Shown here in pieces: positions 17,482-26,741 of a stretch of 37,901 bases of DNA (its first letter is position 1; the number at the start of each line of letters is the position of its first letter). Below the pieces are notes generated by a model. The model made no database searches and was not told where the DNA came from. It worked only from the letters and a program-made list of their open reading frames with translations. The stretch comes from Alteromonadaceae bacterium (lineage in GTDB: Bacteria > Pseudomonadota > Gammaproteobacteria > Pseudomonadales > Cellvibrionaceae): the NCBI GenBank assembly GCA_002746115.1, contig NVXL01000002.1:123430-161330 (forward strand), given 5' to 3'. Both the position numbers and the translations under genes were made by a program.

Positions 17482-19848
17482 TTAGCTTGGAATTAATCCC
17501 ACGGAAGTTAAGGCTTCGCTGAGTTTTTCAGTGGTCACCGGTTTACTTAAAAAGTGGTTCATGCCGCAGTCGAAAACTCGTTGGCGGTGATCTGCTTCGA
17601 CGTGTGCAGTCAATGCAATAATCGGAATTGGCGTGATAGCTTTGTTTTTTTCCATTTGACGAATTTGCAGTGTTGCTTCAAAGCCGTCGAGTTCTGGCAT
17701 TTCACAGTCCATCAAAATCAGATCGTACTGGGCGTCGATGGTGGAGACTTTGTCGACGGCAATTTGTCCGTTTTCTGCAAACTCAGGAACAATATCAAAT
17801 TTCCCTAGTAGGCCTTCGATAACCATACGGTTCACTGCGTTGTCCTCAGCCACTAATACCTTGAGGTCGACATGGCTTTGTTTTACCAGCGCCGAGTTGG
17901 GGAGTAGTGGGTTGAGGTGGGTGCCTGTGCCGTGAGACATCAGGGTATGCTTAAGGCCACGCATTGAAATTGGGCGCGCTAACACGGTTGTAATTAGTGA
18001 CAATTGACTGCTTGTGAACGAGGAGCTTTGTTTGTTGGTGAGCAGCAAAATGGTCGCAGTGCGATAGCGTCTAAGTGAGCGAATGAGTTTCGCAGCGACA
18101 AAGCCATCGACAATCTCGGGGTCGTGATTGATTAAAAAGAAATTAACGGACTTTTCTTTTTCGGCTTGAAGGGTCTCTTTGAGGTGCTTAAGGCTATCAA
18201 CTTCCGTAATTTTGAGGTTCCAGCCGGGGCATTGGCGGCTCAGTGCTTTGAGCATAATTGGGGTTTGGCCAACCGCCAGGAGTTTTTTGTTGGATAGGGC
18301 AAGGCTTGTGCTCGGAGCCATTGAGCCATTAACTGTTAGTTCACAGGTAAACCAAAACACAGAACCTTCATTTTGTTCGCTAACAACCCCTATTTTTCCG
18401 CCCATTAGTTCGACAAGTTGTTTGCATATCGCAAGCCCTAAGCCGGTACCGCCAAACTTGCGAGTGGTGGAGCTGTCAGCTTGCCGGAAGGCTTCGAAAA
18501 GGCGTATTTGGTCATTTTGGGATATCCCGATACCGCTGTCTTGGATGGCAAAATGCAGTTTTATATTACCGCTTCCATCCATGGGTTGATCGAGCTTGAC
18601 CGCCAAGTAGACGAAGCCCGTTGAGGTGAACTTAAAAGCGTTACCGATTAAATTAACGATGACTTGGCGCAAGCGGGTCGGATCACCAATAACTTTCGTT
18701 GGGGTGTCAGGTTCCAAGCTACTGAGCAATTCAATATCGCGGTTTCCCGAGTTGGCACTAAACAGCTGTAAGCAATCGTCGATGAGCTCTTCAAGGTTGA
18801 AATCAAACTCTTCAAGAAGCATTTTGCCCGCTTCGATTTTGGAGTAGTCGAGGATGTCGTTGATGATGTCGAGCAGCGACTCTCCAGAGCGATACAGTAT
18901 GTCAAGGTAGTGCATTTGGTTCGCATTTAAGGGCGTGTCTCGCAGCATTTCGACCATCCCGACAACGCCATTCATCGGTGTGCGAATTTCATGGCTCATT
19001 GTTGCAATGAATTCGCTTTTGGCTTTATTGGCCGCTTTGGCTTCTTCAACCAGGCGCACAGTTTCTAGCTGTAGGTTTTTTTCGCTTTGAAGGGCTGTCT
19101 CGTAGGTGTCAATTTTGTCCTGATTATTGGTAATTAGGGTGTGTTGGTAAGTGAGCGCTTTTTCAATATGACAAAGCTCGTTGGTGTTATTAAGTGGCCA
19201 ACAGCCTTTAGGTTCGTGGTTTTGAATGTGTTCTTTCGGTAGGTATGAAACAGCATTTTCTGAAATGACTTTTAATTTATCGAGCAATATTCGTTTAAAA
19301 ATAAAAGCGGCACCGATAGTCGCCCCAGTTACAATTGTGATATTAATCAATATGTTAATTATAAAATTAAATATACTGGCTCGGTTAAGTTCTGCCTTAG
19401 CTATGACCATCTCAAGTAATATATCGCTTTGAGCGCTATCGTTCTTGAGGCTTAATTCAGAATATGGAATGTTATAGCGTTTTTTGAAGCTAATCGCTTT
19501 GTTTTGTTTAGAGGCTTGCTCAGCGCGCTCAACGTAGTTTTTTGGATGAGTCTCTGATACGACTTCGAGTCGAAGTTGGAGTACATCGGGAGCATTGATG
19601 AGTTGTTCAAGTATCGAATAGGTGGTTCTTTCGTCCCCGGACTCAATCGCGCTTTGCAGTGCTTGGCTGTAGGTTGCCGCGAGAACGTCAGACTTAGTGA
19701 CTTGAACTTGTTGCCGAGTATATGAAAGCTGGAGGCTGCTGGAGATAATATTTAGCACGATAATAGTCGCGCTAAACAGTATAAAGATGCAGTTTAGCTT
19801 TTGAGAAATACTCAGTCGGCTTATATATTGGATAACAGGGTTAAGCAT
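17482..19848 (-). CDS. Hybrid sensor histidine kinase with pseudo-receiver and receiver
   Basis: A 788-residue inner-membrane kinase. Order: membrane helix (about 17-42), a periplasmic sensor of about 115 residues that I do not recognise, membrane helix (about 158-186), a linker without a clear HAMP, coiled coil (245-275), HisKA with His286 ([14 protein letters not shown]), HATPase (about 385-505; [18 protein letters not shown]), a degenerate receiver (about 521-638) and a true receiver (about 662-785) with Asp714 ([12 protein letters not shown]) and Lys769 (LSKPV). There is no Hpt domain, unlike BarA or GacS. In the first receiver the phospho-site is Asn574, the acidic pair is missing and the lysine is Arg625. 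No response regulator lies beside it, so it is an orphan whose output must go to an Hpt protein elsewhere. Confidence 0.88.
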   Translation of the reverse strand: MLNPVIQYISRLSISQKLNCIFILFSATIIVLNIISSSLQLSYTRQQVQVTKSDVLAATYSQALQSAIESGDERTTYSILEQLINAPDVLQLRLEVVSETHPKNYVERAEQASKQNKAISFKKRYNIPYSELSLKNDSAQSDILLEMVIAKAELNRASIFNFIINILINITIVTGATIGAAFIFKRILLDKLKVISENAVSYLPKEHIQNHEPKGCWPLNNTNELCHIEKALTYQHTLITNNQDKIDTYETALQSEKNLQLETVRLVEEAKAANKAKSEFIATMSHEIRTPMNGVVGMVEMLRDTPLNANQMHYLDILYRSGESLLDIINDILDYSKIEAGKMLLEEFDFNLEELIDDCLQLFSANSGNRDIELLSSLEPDTPTKVIGDPTRLRQVIVNLIGNAFKFTSTGFVYLAVKLDQPMDGSGNIKLHFAIQDSGIGISQNDQIRLFEAFRQADSSTTRKFGGTGLGLAICKQLVELMGGKIGVVSEQNEGSVFWFTCELTVNGSMAPSTSLALSNKKLLAVGQTPIMLKALSRQCPGWNLKITEVDSLKHLKETLQAEKEKSVNFFLINHDPEIVDGFVAAKLIRSLRRYRTATILLLTNKQSSSFTSSQLSLITTVLARPISMRGLKHTLMSHGTGTHLNPLLPNSALVKQSHVDLKVLVAEDNAVNRMVIEGLLGKFDIVPEFAENGQIAVDKVSTIDAQYDLILMDCEMPELDGFEATLQIRQMEKNKAITPIPIIALTAHVEADHRQRVFDCGMNHFLSKPVTTEKLSEALTSVGLIPS

Positions 19849-20129
19849 AATGGTTGATTTATCAACAGCTATTAACAGCTTAATATACGAGCTAATAGAT
19901 CGATACTGTCGATCATGAACCTCCGGTTTGCGTACAACGTGTTTTAGCCATCTACCCCCGGCATAAGAATGCCTAGCGCACTAAAGACTTTTTATAGAGG
20001 GCACACCCTTCTATCTAATTACCCTGTTTAGATATTAGTGTGAGCGCATGCGAGGCGTAACACTATCATTATAGTGTAGCAGCTTAAGAAGAGGTGTTCG
20101 TCGCTTAAAATGCTTTAGTCGGCGGAATT

Positions 20130-21281
20130 CTATCTTGGAGTGATGAAGGCTTCGAGTAAGTTGTTTAAAAAGCGCTGTCCGGTTGGGCTTGGCTTTATTA
20201 ATGATTGATCGATTTCTATCAGGCCCCTGTTTTGGAGCGTATTCAGTGTGGGGGAAATGGAGGCTAATTCCAAGCCTGTGTGCCGCTCAAAGTCTTCAAC
20301 CTGAACCCCTTGAGTTAGGCGCATCGCATTCATCATAAACTCTAAAGGGAGCTGCTCTTTGGCGATGGCTTCGTTATGAGCGGTGTAATTTTTAGTCTTG
20401 TCCATGTAGTCGTCAGGTTGGCGTGTTTTACGGTAACGCTGTATAAGACCTGTGTCGGCTTGGGTAATTTTGCCGTGGGCGCCAGCGCCGAGAGCGAGAT
20501 AATCGCCAAAGCGCCAATAGTTCATATTATGGGCGCTTTTACGTAACGGCAAACTGTAAGCGGACACTTCGTATTGTTCAAACCCTTTACTAAGTAAATA
20601 CGCGTGCCCTTGGTCTTGTATATTGATGAGCGCGTCTTCATCTGGCAGCGAAGGTGGTGCGGAATAGAAGGCTGTATTTTTCTCGATTGTCAGTTGGTAC
20701 CAAGAAATATGCTGAGGGTGGAACTGTAATGCCTGGTCGAGATCGTCTGTTGCTTCCTCGTCAGTTTGCCCTGGTAGACCGTGCATTAGGTCGATATTGA
20801 TATTGTCAATGCCTGATTTTTCTAGCATTTTCCAAGCAACGGTGACGTCAGCGCTGTTGTGTATTCGCCCAAGTGTTTTTAGGCGTTGGTCATTAAAGCT
20901 CTGTACGCCGAGCGATATGCGGTTAATACCTGCGCTTTTAAAGCCGCCAAAATTCCCTTGTTCTGCTGTACCCGGGTTTGCTTCTAGGGTGATCTCGGCC
21001 TGTGTTTTAATACCGATATGGGTGTCTATCGCTTCTATGATCTCAGCAATTGCCGCATGCGGGAAAAGGCTAGGTGTGCCTCCGCCAAAAAAAATGGATT
21101 CCACACGGCGCCCTTGAGCTAGGGCTTTATCCTGACGTAAGTCCTCAATCAAGCATTTAAGGTAAGCCTCGACGGGTAATTGCGTTGGGCTGGTGTGTGA
21201 GTTGAAATCGCAATACGGACACTTACGTACACACCAGGGGATGTGTACGTAAACAGATAGGGGCGGAAGTATTGTTGGCAA
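20130..21281 (-). CDS. hemW: HemW radical-SAM haem chaperone
   Basis: A 383-residue radical-SAM protein with the iron-sulphur motif CVRKCPYC (Cys17, Cys21, Cys24). Other marks are IFFGGGTPSLF, ITLEANPGT, RISLGVQSFND, the DLMHGLPGQT stretch and a HemN_C-like end. This was long called coproporphyrinogen oxidase HemN, but the short N-terminus that starts right at SVYVHIPWC is that of HemW, a haem-binding maturation factor. The start is TTG: an in-frame TAA lies seven codons upstream and there is no ATG before the cysteine motif; AGGT precedes the TTG. It follows rdgB after 90 bases that contain a short tandem repeat. Confidence 0.92.
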   Translation of the reverse strand: MPTILPPLSVYVHIPWCVRKCPYCDFNSHTSPTQLPVEAYLKCLIEDLRQDKALAQGRRVESIFFGGGTPSLFPHAAIAEIIEAIDTHIGIKTQAEITLEANPGTAEQGNFGGFKSAGINRISLGVQSFNDQRLKTLGRIHNSADVTVAWKMLEKSGIDNINIDLMHGLPGQTDEEATDDLDQALQFHPQHISWYQLTIEKNTAFYSAPPSLPDEDALINIQDQGHAYLLSKGFEQYEVSAYSLPLRKSAHNMNYWRFGDYLALGAGAHGKITQADTGLIQRYRKTRQPDDYMDKTKNYTAHNEAIAKEQLPLEFMMNAMRLTQGVQVEDFERHTGLELASISPTLNTLQNRGLIEIDQSLIKPSPTGQRFLNNLLEAFITPR

Positions 21282-21341
21282 GTGTAACCTAGTGCGTTAG
21301 CGGTTGACGAGCGGGTTGTTGAATTGCTGCTTGCTGAATAA

Positions 21342-21386
21342 CTATTGGTTAAATAGCTACGGGTTAAATAGCTATGGCTTAAATAA
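21342..21386 (-). repeat. Three 15-base tandem repeats across the rdgB stop
   Basis: Units on the plus strand are 21342-21356, 21357-21371 and 21372-21386, differing at only a few positions. On the minus strand each reads as five codons, Leu-Phe-Lys/Asn-Pro/Gln-stop (TTATTTAAGCCATAG and kin). The first such unit encodes the real end of RdgB; the next two repeat the ending in frame in the 3' untranslated part. Confidence 0.85.
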
Positions 21387-21986
21387 CTCAGGCTGCTGTT
21401 GGCGTAATAATCGAGTTAACTCGGCCATGGCCACCGCGCGGTGGCTAATGCCATTTTTGACTTCCGGAGCCAGTTGAGCACTGCTGCACTCGTGTGTTGG
21501 CACCCAAAACAAGGGGTCGTAACCGAAGCCGTTTTCACCCTGTGCTTGCTCTAGTATGTAACCTTCCCAGCTTCCTTGAGCAATAATTGGAGTTGGGTCG
21601 AGTGCGTGACGCATAAAAACCAATACGCATTGGTAACGAGCTCGACGCTCTTCTTTTGGCAGCCCTTTTAATGCTTCGACTAGTTTGGTGTTGTTAGCCT
21701 TATCGCCGCCAAGTTCTGAGTATCGTGCGGAATAAATCCCCGGCGCGCCTTTGAGGGCGTCGACTTCAATGCCAGAGTCATCTGAAATTGCGGGAAGCTC
21801 ACAGATCTTACTTGCATGACGGGCTTTTATTATGGCGTTCTCTGCAAAGGTCAACCCTGTTTCCGCGACCTCAGGGACGCTGAACTCTGATTGAGCTTTA
21901 ACTTCTAAGCCTGTGCTTTGGAAAAGTCGTTTGAATTCGCGTAGTTTACCGGCGTTGCCGCTAGCGATGACAAGGGAGTGAGTCAT
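21372..21986 (-). CDS. rdgB: dITP/XTP pyrophosphatase (RdgB/HAM1)
   Basis: A 204-residue house-cleaning enzyme that hydrolyses non-canonical purine triphosphates (dITP, XTP) to monophosphates, keeping them out of DNA. Family motifs: VIASGNAGKLREF at the start (substrate binding), SDDSGIEVDALKGAPGIYSARY with the metal-binding acids, NGFGYDPLFW and ISHRAVAM near the end. The ATG overlaps the stop of the DUF4426 gene by one base (TAATG), so the two are co-translated. The last residues (LFKP) belong to a 15-base repeat that continues past the stop. Confidence 0.96.
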   Translation of the reverse strand: MTHSLVIASGNAGKLREFKRLFQSTGLEVKAQSEFSVPEVAETGLTFAENAIIKARHASKICELPAISDDSGIEVDALKGAPGIYSARYSELGGDKANNTKLVEALKGLPKEERRARYQCVLVFMRHALDPTPIIAQGSWEGYILEQAQGENGFGYDPLFWVPTHECSSAQLAPEVKNGISHRAVAMAELTRLLRQQQPELFKP

Positions 21987-22435
21987 TAGTCTGAATACAC
22001 TTTTTGGCTGAATTTAACTTCTAGGGGGGCTTGCTCGCCCTCGGGTACTACTGAGAGGTGCAGGTGTAAGATCTCTTCGCCTGAGATTTTTATAGGAGCG
22101 AGGTAATAGGTCGTACCTTGCTCTTTGATTTCAATGAACTCAAGCACTTTTTGCTGCTGTAATAGGTTGCGAGAGGTGCCAGACAATTTGACCGCTAGTC
22201 CGCCTGATTGACCTAGTTCGCTGACTGAGACGTTAATAAGCGATTCATATTTACTGCGTTTTATTCCGTAGCTACGGGCAATCTCCGGCAAGATGAACGT
22301 GCTGTTAAAAATCACGTGGCGTACCGTATAGCGCTCAAAATCAGTTTGATTGGGCTTGTCAGTTGCCAAGGCTGTGAGAGAGCATAGTAGTAGTGCGAGA
22401 CTGAGTAGGGTATGTTTGAATTTGTGCTTTTGCAT
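21986..22435 (-). CDS. DUF4426-family exported protein
   Basis: A 149-residue protein of unknown function with a clear Sec signal peptide (KFKHTLLSLALLLCSLTALA, cut probably after about residue 24). The mature part is mostly beta-strand with the motifs RYTVRHVIFNSTFI, ARSYGIKRSKYESLINVSV and YYLAPIKISGEEILHLHLSVVP, as in DUF4426 proteins. No cysteine pair or lipobox is seen, so it is likely soluble in the periplasm. It is fixed between metW and rdgB in pseudomonads and relatives; the reason for this link is not known. It overlaps rdgB by one base and follows metW by 92 bases. Confidence 0.85.
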   Translation of the reverse strand: MQKHKFKHTLLSLALLLCSLTALATDKPNQTDFERYTVRHVIFNSTFILPEIARSYGIKRSKYESLINVSVSELGQSGGLAVKLSGTSRNLLQQQKVLEFIEIKEQGTTYYLAPIKISGEEILHLHLSVVPEGEQAPLEVKFSQKVYSD

Positions 22436-22527
22436 GATGTGTCGGAGTTCTTTTGTAAAATTAAATTAAGTTAATGAGCTAGTGCGTGTGTTTATACTCG
22501 TAATGCAGCGAGATTTGACCTTGATGT

Positions 22528-23121
22528 TTATGCTTTTACTAGGCGGTATAACGCAGTCTCGCCAAACAAGTTTGGGTGCCAATACTGCAATAACTGTGAG
22601 ACGGAGCGCCGGCATACCACTTCTCGATTAAGCACATTTAAGTGCAGTGCTTTACATAACACGTCAAAGTCCCGAAAGGTACAAAAGTGGATGTTGGGTG
22701 TACTGAACCACTCAAAGGGGAGGTGCTCAGATACGGGCATCTGACCCCAAATACCAATGCTGAAACGCGCTCGCCAATGGCCAAAGTTTGGGAAGGTGAC
22801 GATGCACTCTTTCCCGACGCGCAACATCTCTAGCAGCGTTTTATCCGGGTGCTGCATGGTTTGGATAGTTTGCGACATGATGACGGTGTCAAAGCTTTGA
22901 TCATCGAAATTGCTAAGACCTTCGTCAATATTCTGCTCAACAATGTTGACGCCATTGGCAACGCAACGCAAAATATTTTCAGAGTTAATCTCTAGGCCAT
23001 AACCATGTACGGCTTTGCTTTGTTGTAGGTTTTTTAATAAGGTGCCGTCACCACAGCCAAGGTCAAGTACGCGGGTGTTGGGCTTAACCCAATTTTCAAT
23101 AATGGCGTGATCAATGCGCAT
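22528..23121 (-). CDS. metW: MetW methionine-biosynthesis protein (SAM-dependent methyltransferase fold)
   Basis: A 197-residue MetW protein. The SAM-binding motif I is intact (DLGCGDGTLL, residues 20-29), with VHGYGLEIN and DTVIMSQTIQTMQHP further on. MetW is found overlapping metX in bacteria that make methionine by acylated homoserine and helps MetX function; its substrate as a methyltransferase is not established. Its ATG overlaps the metX stop by one base (TAATG). This tight coupling supports a MetX-MetW complex. Length matches the family. Confidence 0.95.
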   Translation of the reverse strand: MRIDHAIIENWVKPNTRVLDLGCGDGTLLKNLQQSKAVHGYGLEINSENILRCVANGVNIVEQNIDEGLSNFDDQSFDTVIMSQTIQTMQHPDKTLLEMLRVGKECIVTFPNFGHWRARFSIGIWGQMPVSEHLPFEWFSTPNIHFCTFRDFDVLCKALHLNVLNREVVCRRSVSQLLQYWHPNLFGETALYRLVKA

Positions 23122-24272
23122 TAAGACCTTACCTCAATTTTATTCATATACGCACTAAATAGGTCGATGTAGCGGGTTTGATTCGGCACCAAAAAGGCGT
23201 CGTGACCATAGTCAGATTCGATTTCAGCATATACCACATCCTGATCGGCTTTAATCATAGCATTGACAATCTCCTGCGAGCGCTCAGGGGCAAAGCGCCA
23301 GTCCGAAGTAAATGAGATCACCAAAAATTTACACAGGGCATGACTAAAAGCTCGCGCGGGGTCGTGATCGTATTCGCGAGCTAAGTCAAAATAATCCAGT
23401 GCGCGCGTCATCAATATATAAGTATTCGCATCAAAGGTTTTGGAGAAGCTCTCTCCTTTGTAGCGTAGGTAACTTTCGATTTGAAACTCGACTGGCTCCT
23501 CAATGCCTTGTTTGAAACTGCCGGAGCGTAAGTCTCTACCGAATTTCTCACCCATACCACCACCGGATAAATAGGTAATATGGCCGATCATACGGGCAAC
23601 GGATAAACCGTCCTTAGGGATCGTTTGATGGGCAAGATAATTGCCATCACAGAACTTTGGATCGGCAATAATTGCTCGTCTTGCGGTTTCGTTGAAGGCG
23701 ATATTCTGAGCTGTTAGCTTCATGGCGGAGGCAATGACGATGCAGTGCCTTAGGCGCTCAGGGTATTCGAGCGACCAGCGCATCGCTTGCATACCGCCTA
23801 GACTGCCACCAACAACAGCTGCCCATTGCTCAATTTCTAAATAGTCGCTAACACGCACTTGGGTGTTTACCCAGTCACGTACGCGTAAGTTAGGGAAATC
23901 TGCTCCCCATGGTTCATTATTTTCAGGGTTGATCGAGGCTGGTCCTGTAGATCCGTGGCAGCCACCTAAGTTATTGATGGAGACAATAAAGAATTTATTG
24001 GTATCCATCGGTTTACCGGGGCCGATGTAGTGATCCCACCAGCCGGGTTTTTTATCATCAGGGTGGTATTTTCCGGCGGCGTGATGGTCGCCCGAGAGGG
24101 CATGGCAAATTAAGATGGCATTATCTTTAGCGGCATTGAGGGTGCCGTAGGTTTCGATCATCAATTCGTACTGTTTTAGTACGCGCCCGCAAGCCAGACG
24201 TAAAGGTTCGTCAAAACTAATTGTCTTGCAGGTGACTATACCTACAGAGTCTTCTGGGAGTGCGTTGGACAT
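23121..24272 (-). CDS. metX: Homoserine O-acyltransferase MetX
   Basis: A 383-residue alpha/beta-hydrolase-fold enzyme that acylates homoserine, the first committed step to methionine. The nucleophile is Ser157 in [12 protein letters not shown]; the [14 protein letters not shown] oxyanion region, [15 protein letters not shown] and the C-terminal DYGHDAFL (catalytic His) complete the active site. The acyl donor cannot be told with certainty by eye: Pseudomonas enzymes paired with MetW use succinyl-CoA, so succinyl is the better guess, though many databases would call it acetyltransferase. yggT ends 33 bases upstream on the same strand. Confidence 0.95.
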   Translation of the reverse strand: MSNALPEDSVGIVTCKTISFDEPLRLACGRVLKQYELMIETYGTLNAAKDNAILICHALSGDHHAAGKYHPDDKKPGWWDHYIGPGKPMDTNKFFIVSINNLGGCHGSTGPASINPENNEPWGADFPNLRVRDWVNTQVRVSDYLEIEQWAAVVGGSLGGMQAMRWSLEYPERLRHCIVIASAMKLTAQNIAFNETARRAIIADPKFCDGNYLAHQTIPKDGLSVARMIGHITYLSGGGMGEKFGRDLRSGSFKQGIEEPVEFQIESYLRYKGESFSKTFDANTYILMTRALDYFDLAREYDHDPARAFSHALCKFLVISFTSDWRFAPERSQEIVNAMIKADQDVVYAEIESDYGHDAFLVPNQTRYIDLFSAYMNKIEVRS

Positions 24273-24305
24273 ATAATTGTTTGAGTGATACCTAGTGTCG
24301 CTTGA

Positions 24306-24899
24306 TTAAAAGCCTATAACGAGCGCGGCTATACCTTGCGAGTCGATTGTAATTCGGGTCGCATTAATTAACTGCTGGAGCACGTTAATCCCCAAGCCTA
24401 CAAATAACACAGAGAAGTCTAATCCGCCCATAGGGGGAATGACTCGTTGAACAGGGCGAATAATTGGGTCTAATAGTTGACGGCTCAAGGTAATAATAGG
24501 GTGCGAGCTGTTAGGCGCAACAAAACTGGAAATGACGAGCACGACGATGCAGGCAATTCCGATATAGGTGACGACTTTAATTGTGCCAAGCACACTGAAG
24601 AGCAATAGTGGCAGCGGGTTAATTAGCTCTTGGATAGAGATGAATCCGATTAGTTCTCCTATCAACATTTGCACGACGAGCGCTAATACAACCGCGGCCA
24701 AATCAACACCAAAAACGCCAGGAATGACCTTGCGTAGAGGAATGATTAATGGGTTCGTGACTTTTACAATCGCTTGGGAGAGTGGGTTGTAGAAGTCTGC
24801 ACGAGCCAGTTGAAGTAAAAAACGTAAAATGACAAATAGTAAAAATAAGCCACCGAGTGTATCAATAACGTAAATCAGGGTACTGACAAAAGGGTTCAT
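24306..24899 (-). CDS. yggT: YggT-family integral membrane protein
   Basis: A 197-residue membrane protein with two YGGT repeats. Each has a hydrophobic helix, then the pattern LSQAIVKVTNPLIIPLRKVIPGVFGVDLAAVV (shortened: NPLIIPLRKVIP in repeat one, DPIIRPVQRVIPP in repeat two), then another helix; about four to five helices in total. The function is not firmly known; relatives have been tied to osmotic stress and, in plastids, to cytochrome assembly. It is regularly next to proC and yggS, as here. The gap to proC is 88 bases. Confidence 0.92.
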   Translation of the reverse strand: MNPFVSTLIYVIDTLGGLFLLFVILRFLLQLARADFYNPLSQAIVKVTNPLIIPLRKVIPGVFGVDLAAVVLALVVQMLIGELIGFISIQELINPLPLLLFSVLGTIKVVTYIGIACIVVLVISSFVAPNSSHPIITLSRQLLDPIIRPVQRVIPPMGGLDFSVLFVGLGINVLQQLINATRITIDSQGIAALVIGF

Positions 24900-24987
24900 A
24901 GTTGACTCAGGTATGGTTTATTTGTGTGGATTGCTTAAGTAACCGCCTACTTGCTTAGGCTAGGTAGCGTTTTATCGTGACAGCCGC

Positions 24988-25839
24988 TTACTTAGGTGCT
25001 GTCACCGCTTTGGCTTCAAGAGCCAGCTCCTGGCTACGCTTAGAGCAGGCTTCCATAGCGGCTTCTACTGTGCCGCGTAATTGCTTGGCCTCAAAGGTTG
25101 CAATGGCTTGCTCAGTAGTGCCATTGGGTGATGTGACTCGCCGACGAAGCTCTGCTACATCGACATCACTTTGGCCTGCGAGCGTGGCTGCACCAAGGGC
25201 TGTTTGAATCGCAAGCGTGCGTGCCATTATGGGGTCTAAACCCTGCTTGACTGCGGTTTCTATCATTGACTCGATAAACAAGAAGAAATACGCGGGGCCA
25301 CTGCCCGATAAAGCCGTGATGGGGTGCATTAGTTGCTCGTCTTCGATCCAGCAAACCTTGCCGACGCTTGCCATAATCGCAGCGGCGTTTTGGCGCTGTG
25401 TTTCAGAGACGGCATCTGTAGCAAATAAGCCGCTGGCGCCTTCTTGTACTAGCGCTGGCGTATTAGGCATACAGCGCACGATGGCTTGATGGTCATTGAG
25501 CCAGCCGGAAATGCTCTCGCAATCGATGCCTGCGGCAACAGAGATTACCAATGTCCCGGGGCTGAGGTGCTCACTCAGTCGCAGGCATACTTTGGATAGG
25601 ATCTGAGGCTTGACGGCAAGCACTAAGATGTCAGCGTCGCCTGCACAAGCGGCGTTATCGGCGCTAGTACGTACTTGGTATTTTTTTTCAAGCGCGTCGA
25701 GCTGAGGTTGGTCCGGGGCACTGACATAGATGTTGTTGGCGGGAAAGCCTTGTTTGACCAAACCTCCAAGGATGCAGCTGGCCATGTTGCCTGCGCCAAT
25801 AAACGCAATTTTGTTGTCGTAAAGAGATTTCTTTTGCAA
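24988..25839 (-). CDS. proC: Pyrroline-5-carboxylate reductase
   Basis: An enzyme of about 283 residues that reduces pyrroline-5-carboxylate with NAD(P)H to proline. It has the nucleotide loop IAFIGAGNMASCILGGL near the N-terminus, LAVKPQ, the VRCMPNTPALV signature, and the C-terminal substrate part ALSGSGPAYFF and VTSPNGTTEQAI. The frame is open to a TTG at 25869, directly after a stop. I prefer the TTG at 25839 because GGTGA sits five bases before it and a TATAAT box (minus strand, 25879-25884) would put the transcript start near 25872. A GTG at 25848 is a further option. yggS lies 107 bases upstream. Confidence 0.93.
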   Translation of the reverse strand: MQKKSLYDNKIAFIGAGNMASCILGGLVKQGFPANNIYVSAPDQPQLDALEKKYQVRTSADNAACAGDADILVLAVKPQILSKVCLRLSEHLSPGTLVISVAAGIDCESISGWLNDHQAIVRCMPNTPALVQEGASGLFATDAVSETQRQNAAAIMASVGKVCWIEDEQLMHPITALSGSGPAYFFLFIESMIETAVKQGLDPIMARTLAIQTALGAATLAGQSDVDVAELRRRVTSPNGTTEQAIATFEAKQLRGTVEAAMEACSKRSQELALEAKAVTAPK

Positions 25840-25946
25840 AATGTTCACCCGTGATGAATGTTGCCGCAATTAGCCGCCATTATAAACATAAACGCTGCTT
25901 ACGCACGGGGCTTTCTATACTGTGGCACAAGAATTGTGGCACCAAA

Positions 25947-26660
25947 CTATGTCCTGACGCCAAAAATGTCGCTACCAATTCGAACCATAGTGCTGCCATG
26001 ATTTACAGCTTGTTCTAAGTCACCCGACATTCCCATAGATAGCGTATCGAAGCTTGCTGGAAATTGTGTTTGCATTTCAGTAAACAGCGTATGCATAGTG
26101 GCAAAAGCGTTGCGATGTTTGTTATTACCTACGGCACCTACACCTATATCATCTACAGCTTGCTGTTGAGGAATTGCCATGAGTCCGCGCAAGCATAAGC
26201 GCTCCATAGATTGCACTTGTTTCACTAATGCTGGGACGTCCGCAGGGGCTACCCCAGATTTGCTCGCTTCGTTGTCGATGTTAACTTGGATGCAAACGTT
26301 TAATTTAGGCAGCGTTATTGGCCGCTGCTCATTAAGACGGGTCGCGACTTTTAAGCGGTCAATTGAATGTACCCAGTCAAAGTGGTTCGCAATTGCTCGC
26401 GTCTTATTAGCTTGAATGGGGCCAATAAAGTGCCATTCAATGGCTAGCGCGCTTAGGGCTTCTATTTTTTCCAGCGCTTCTTGTAAATAGTTTTCGCCAA
26501 AGGCCTGTTGGCCGGATTCAAACGCTGTGGCGATTTTATCGCTAGATTGTCTTTTGCTAACGGCGAGAAGCGTAATTTCGTCCGGGTTGCGCTGGCACTT
26601 ATTCGCAGAATTGGCTATTCGCAGTTTAACTTCTGTTAGTTTGTTTGGAATGTTATGCAT
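25947..26660 (-). CDS. yggS: YggS/PLPBP pyridoxal-phosphate homeostasis protein
   Basis: A 237-residue member of the alanine-racemase-like fold that carries pyridoxal phosphate but has no known enzyme activity; it keeps free PLP and amino-acid pools in balance. Lys36 in LLAVSKRQ is the expected Schiff-base lysine. Other marks are AFGENYLQEA, EWHFIGPIQANK, VHSIDRLK, CIQVNIDNEASKSG and SMGMSGDLEQAV. I chose the ATG at 26660 (MHNIPNKLTEV) over a TTG 18 codons upstream because it fits the family. It is divergent from pilT with 81 bases between, matching Pseudomonas order. Confidence 0.95.
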   Translation of the reverse strand: MHNIPNKLTEVKLRIANSANKCQRNPDEITLLAVSKRQSSDKIATAFESGQQAFGENYLQEALEKIEALSALAIEWHFIGPIQANKTRAIANHFDWVHSIDRLKVATRLNEQRPITLPKLNVCIQVNIDNEASKSGVAPADVPALVKQVQSMERLCLRGLMAIPQQQAVDDIGVGAVGNNKHRNAFATMHTLFTEMQTQFPASFDTLSMGMSGDLEQAVNHGSTMVRIGSDIFGVRT

Positions 26661-26741
26661 ATACTTACCAATAGTTCTCACTTTGTAGAGAAATGGGGTT
26701 ATATTTTGAGGCAAACATACCTACTTTAGAAGGCTCAAGCG

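Noticed and set aside
20060-20077. ACACTAT-CATT-ATAGTGT hairpin after hemW
   Set aside because: Only seven AT-rich pairs and no T-run on the minus strand, so I do not call it a terminator; the 281-base gap otherwise shows no gene or clear element.
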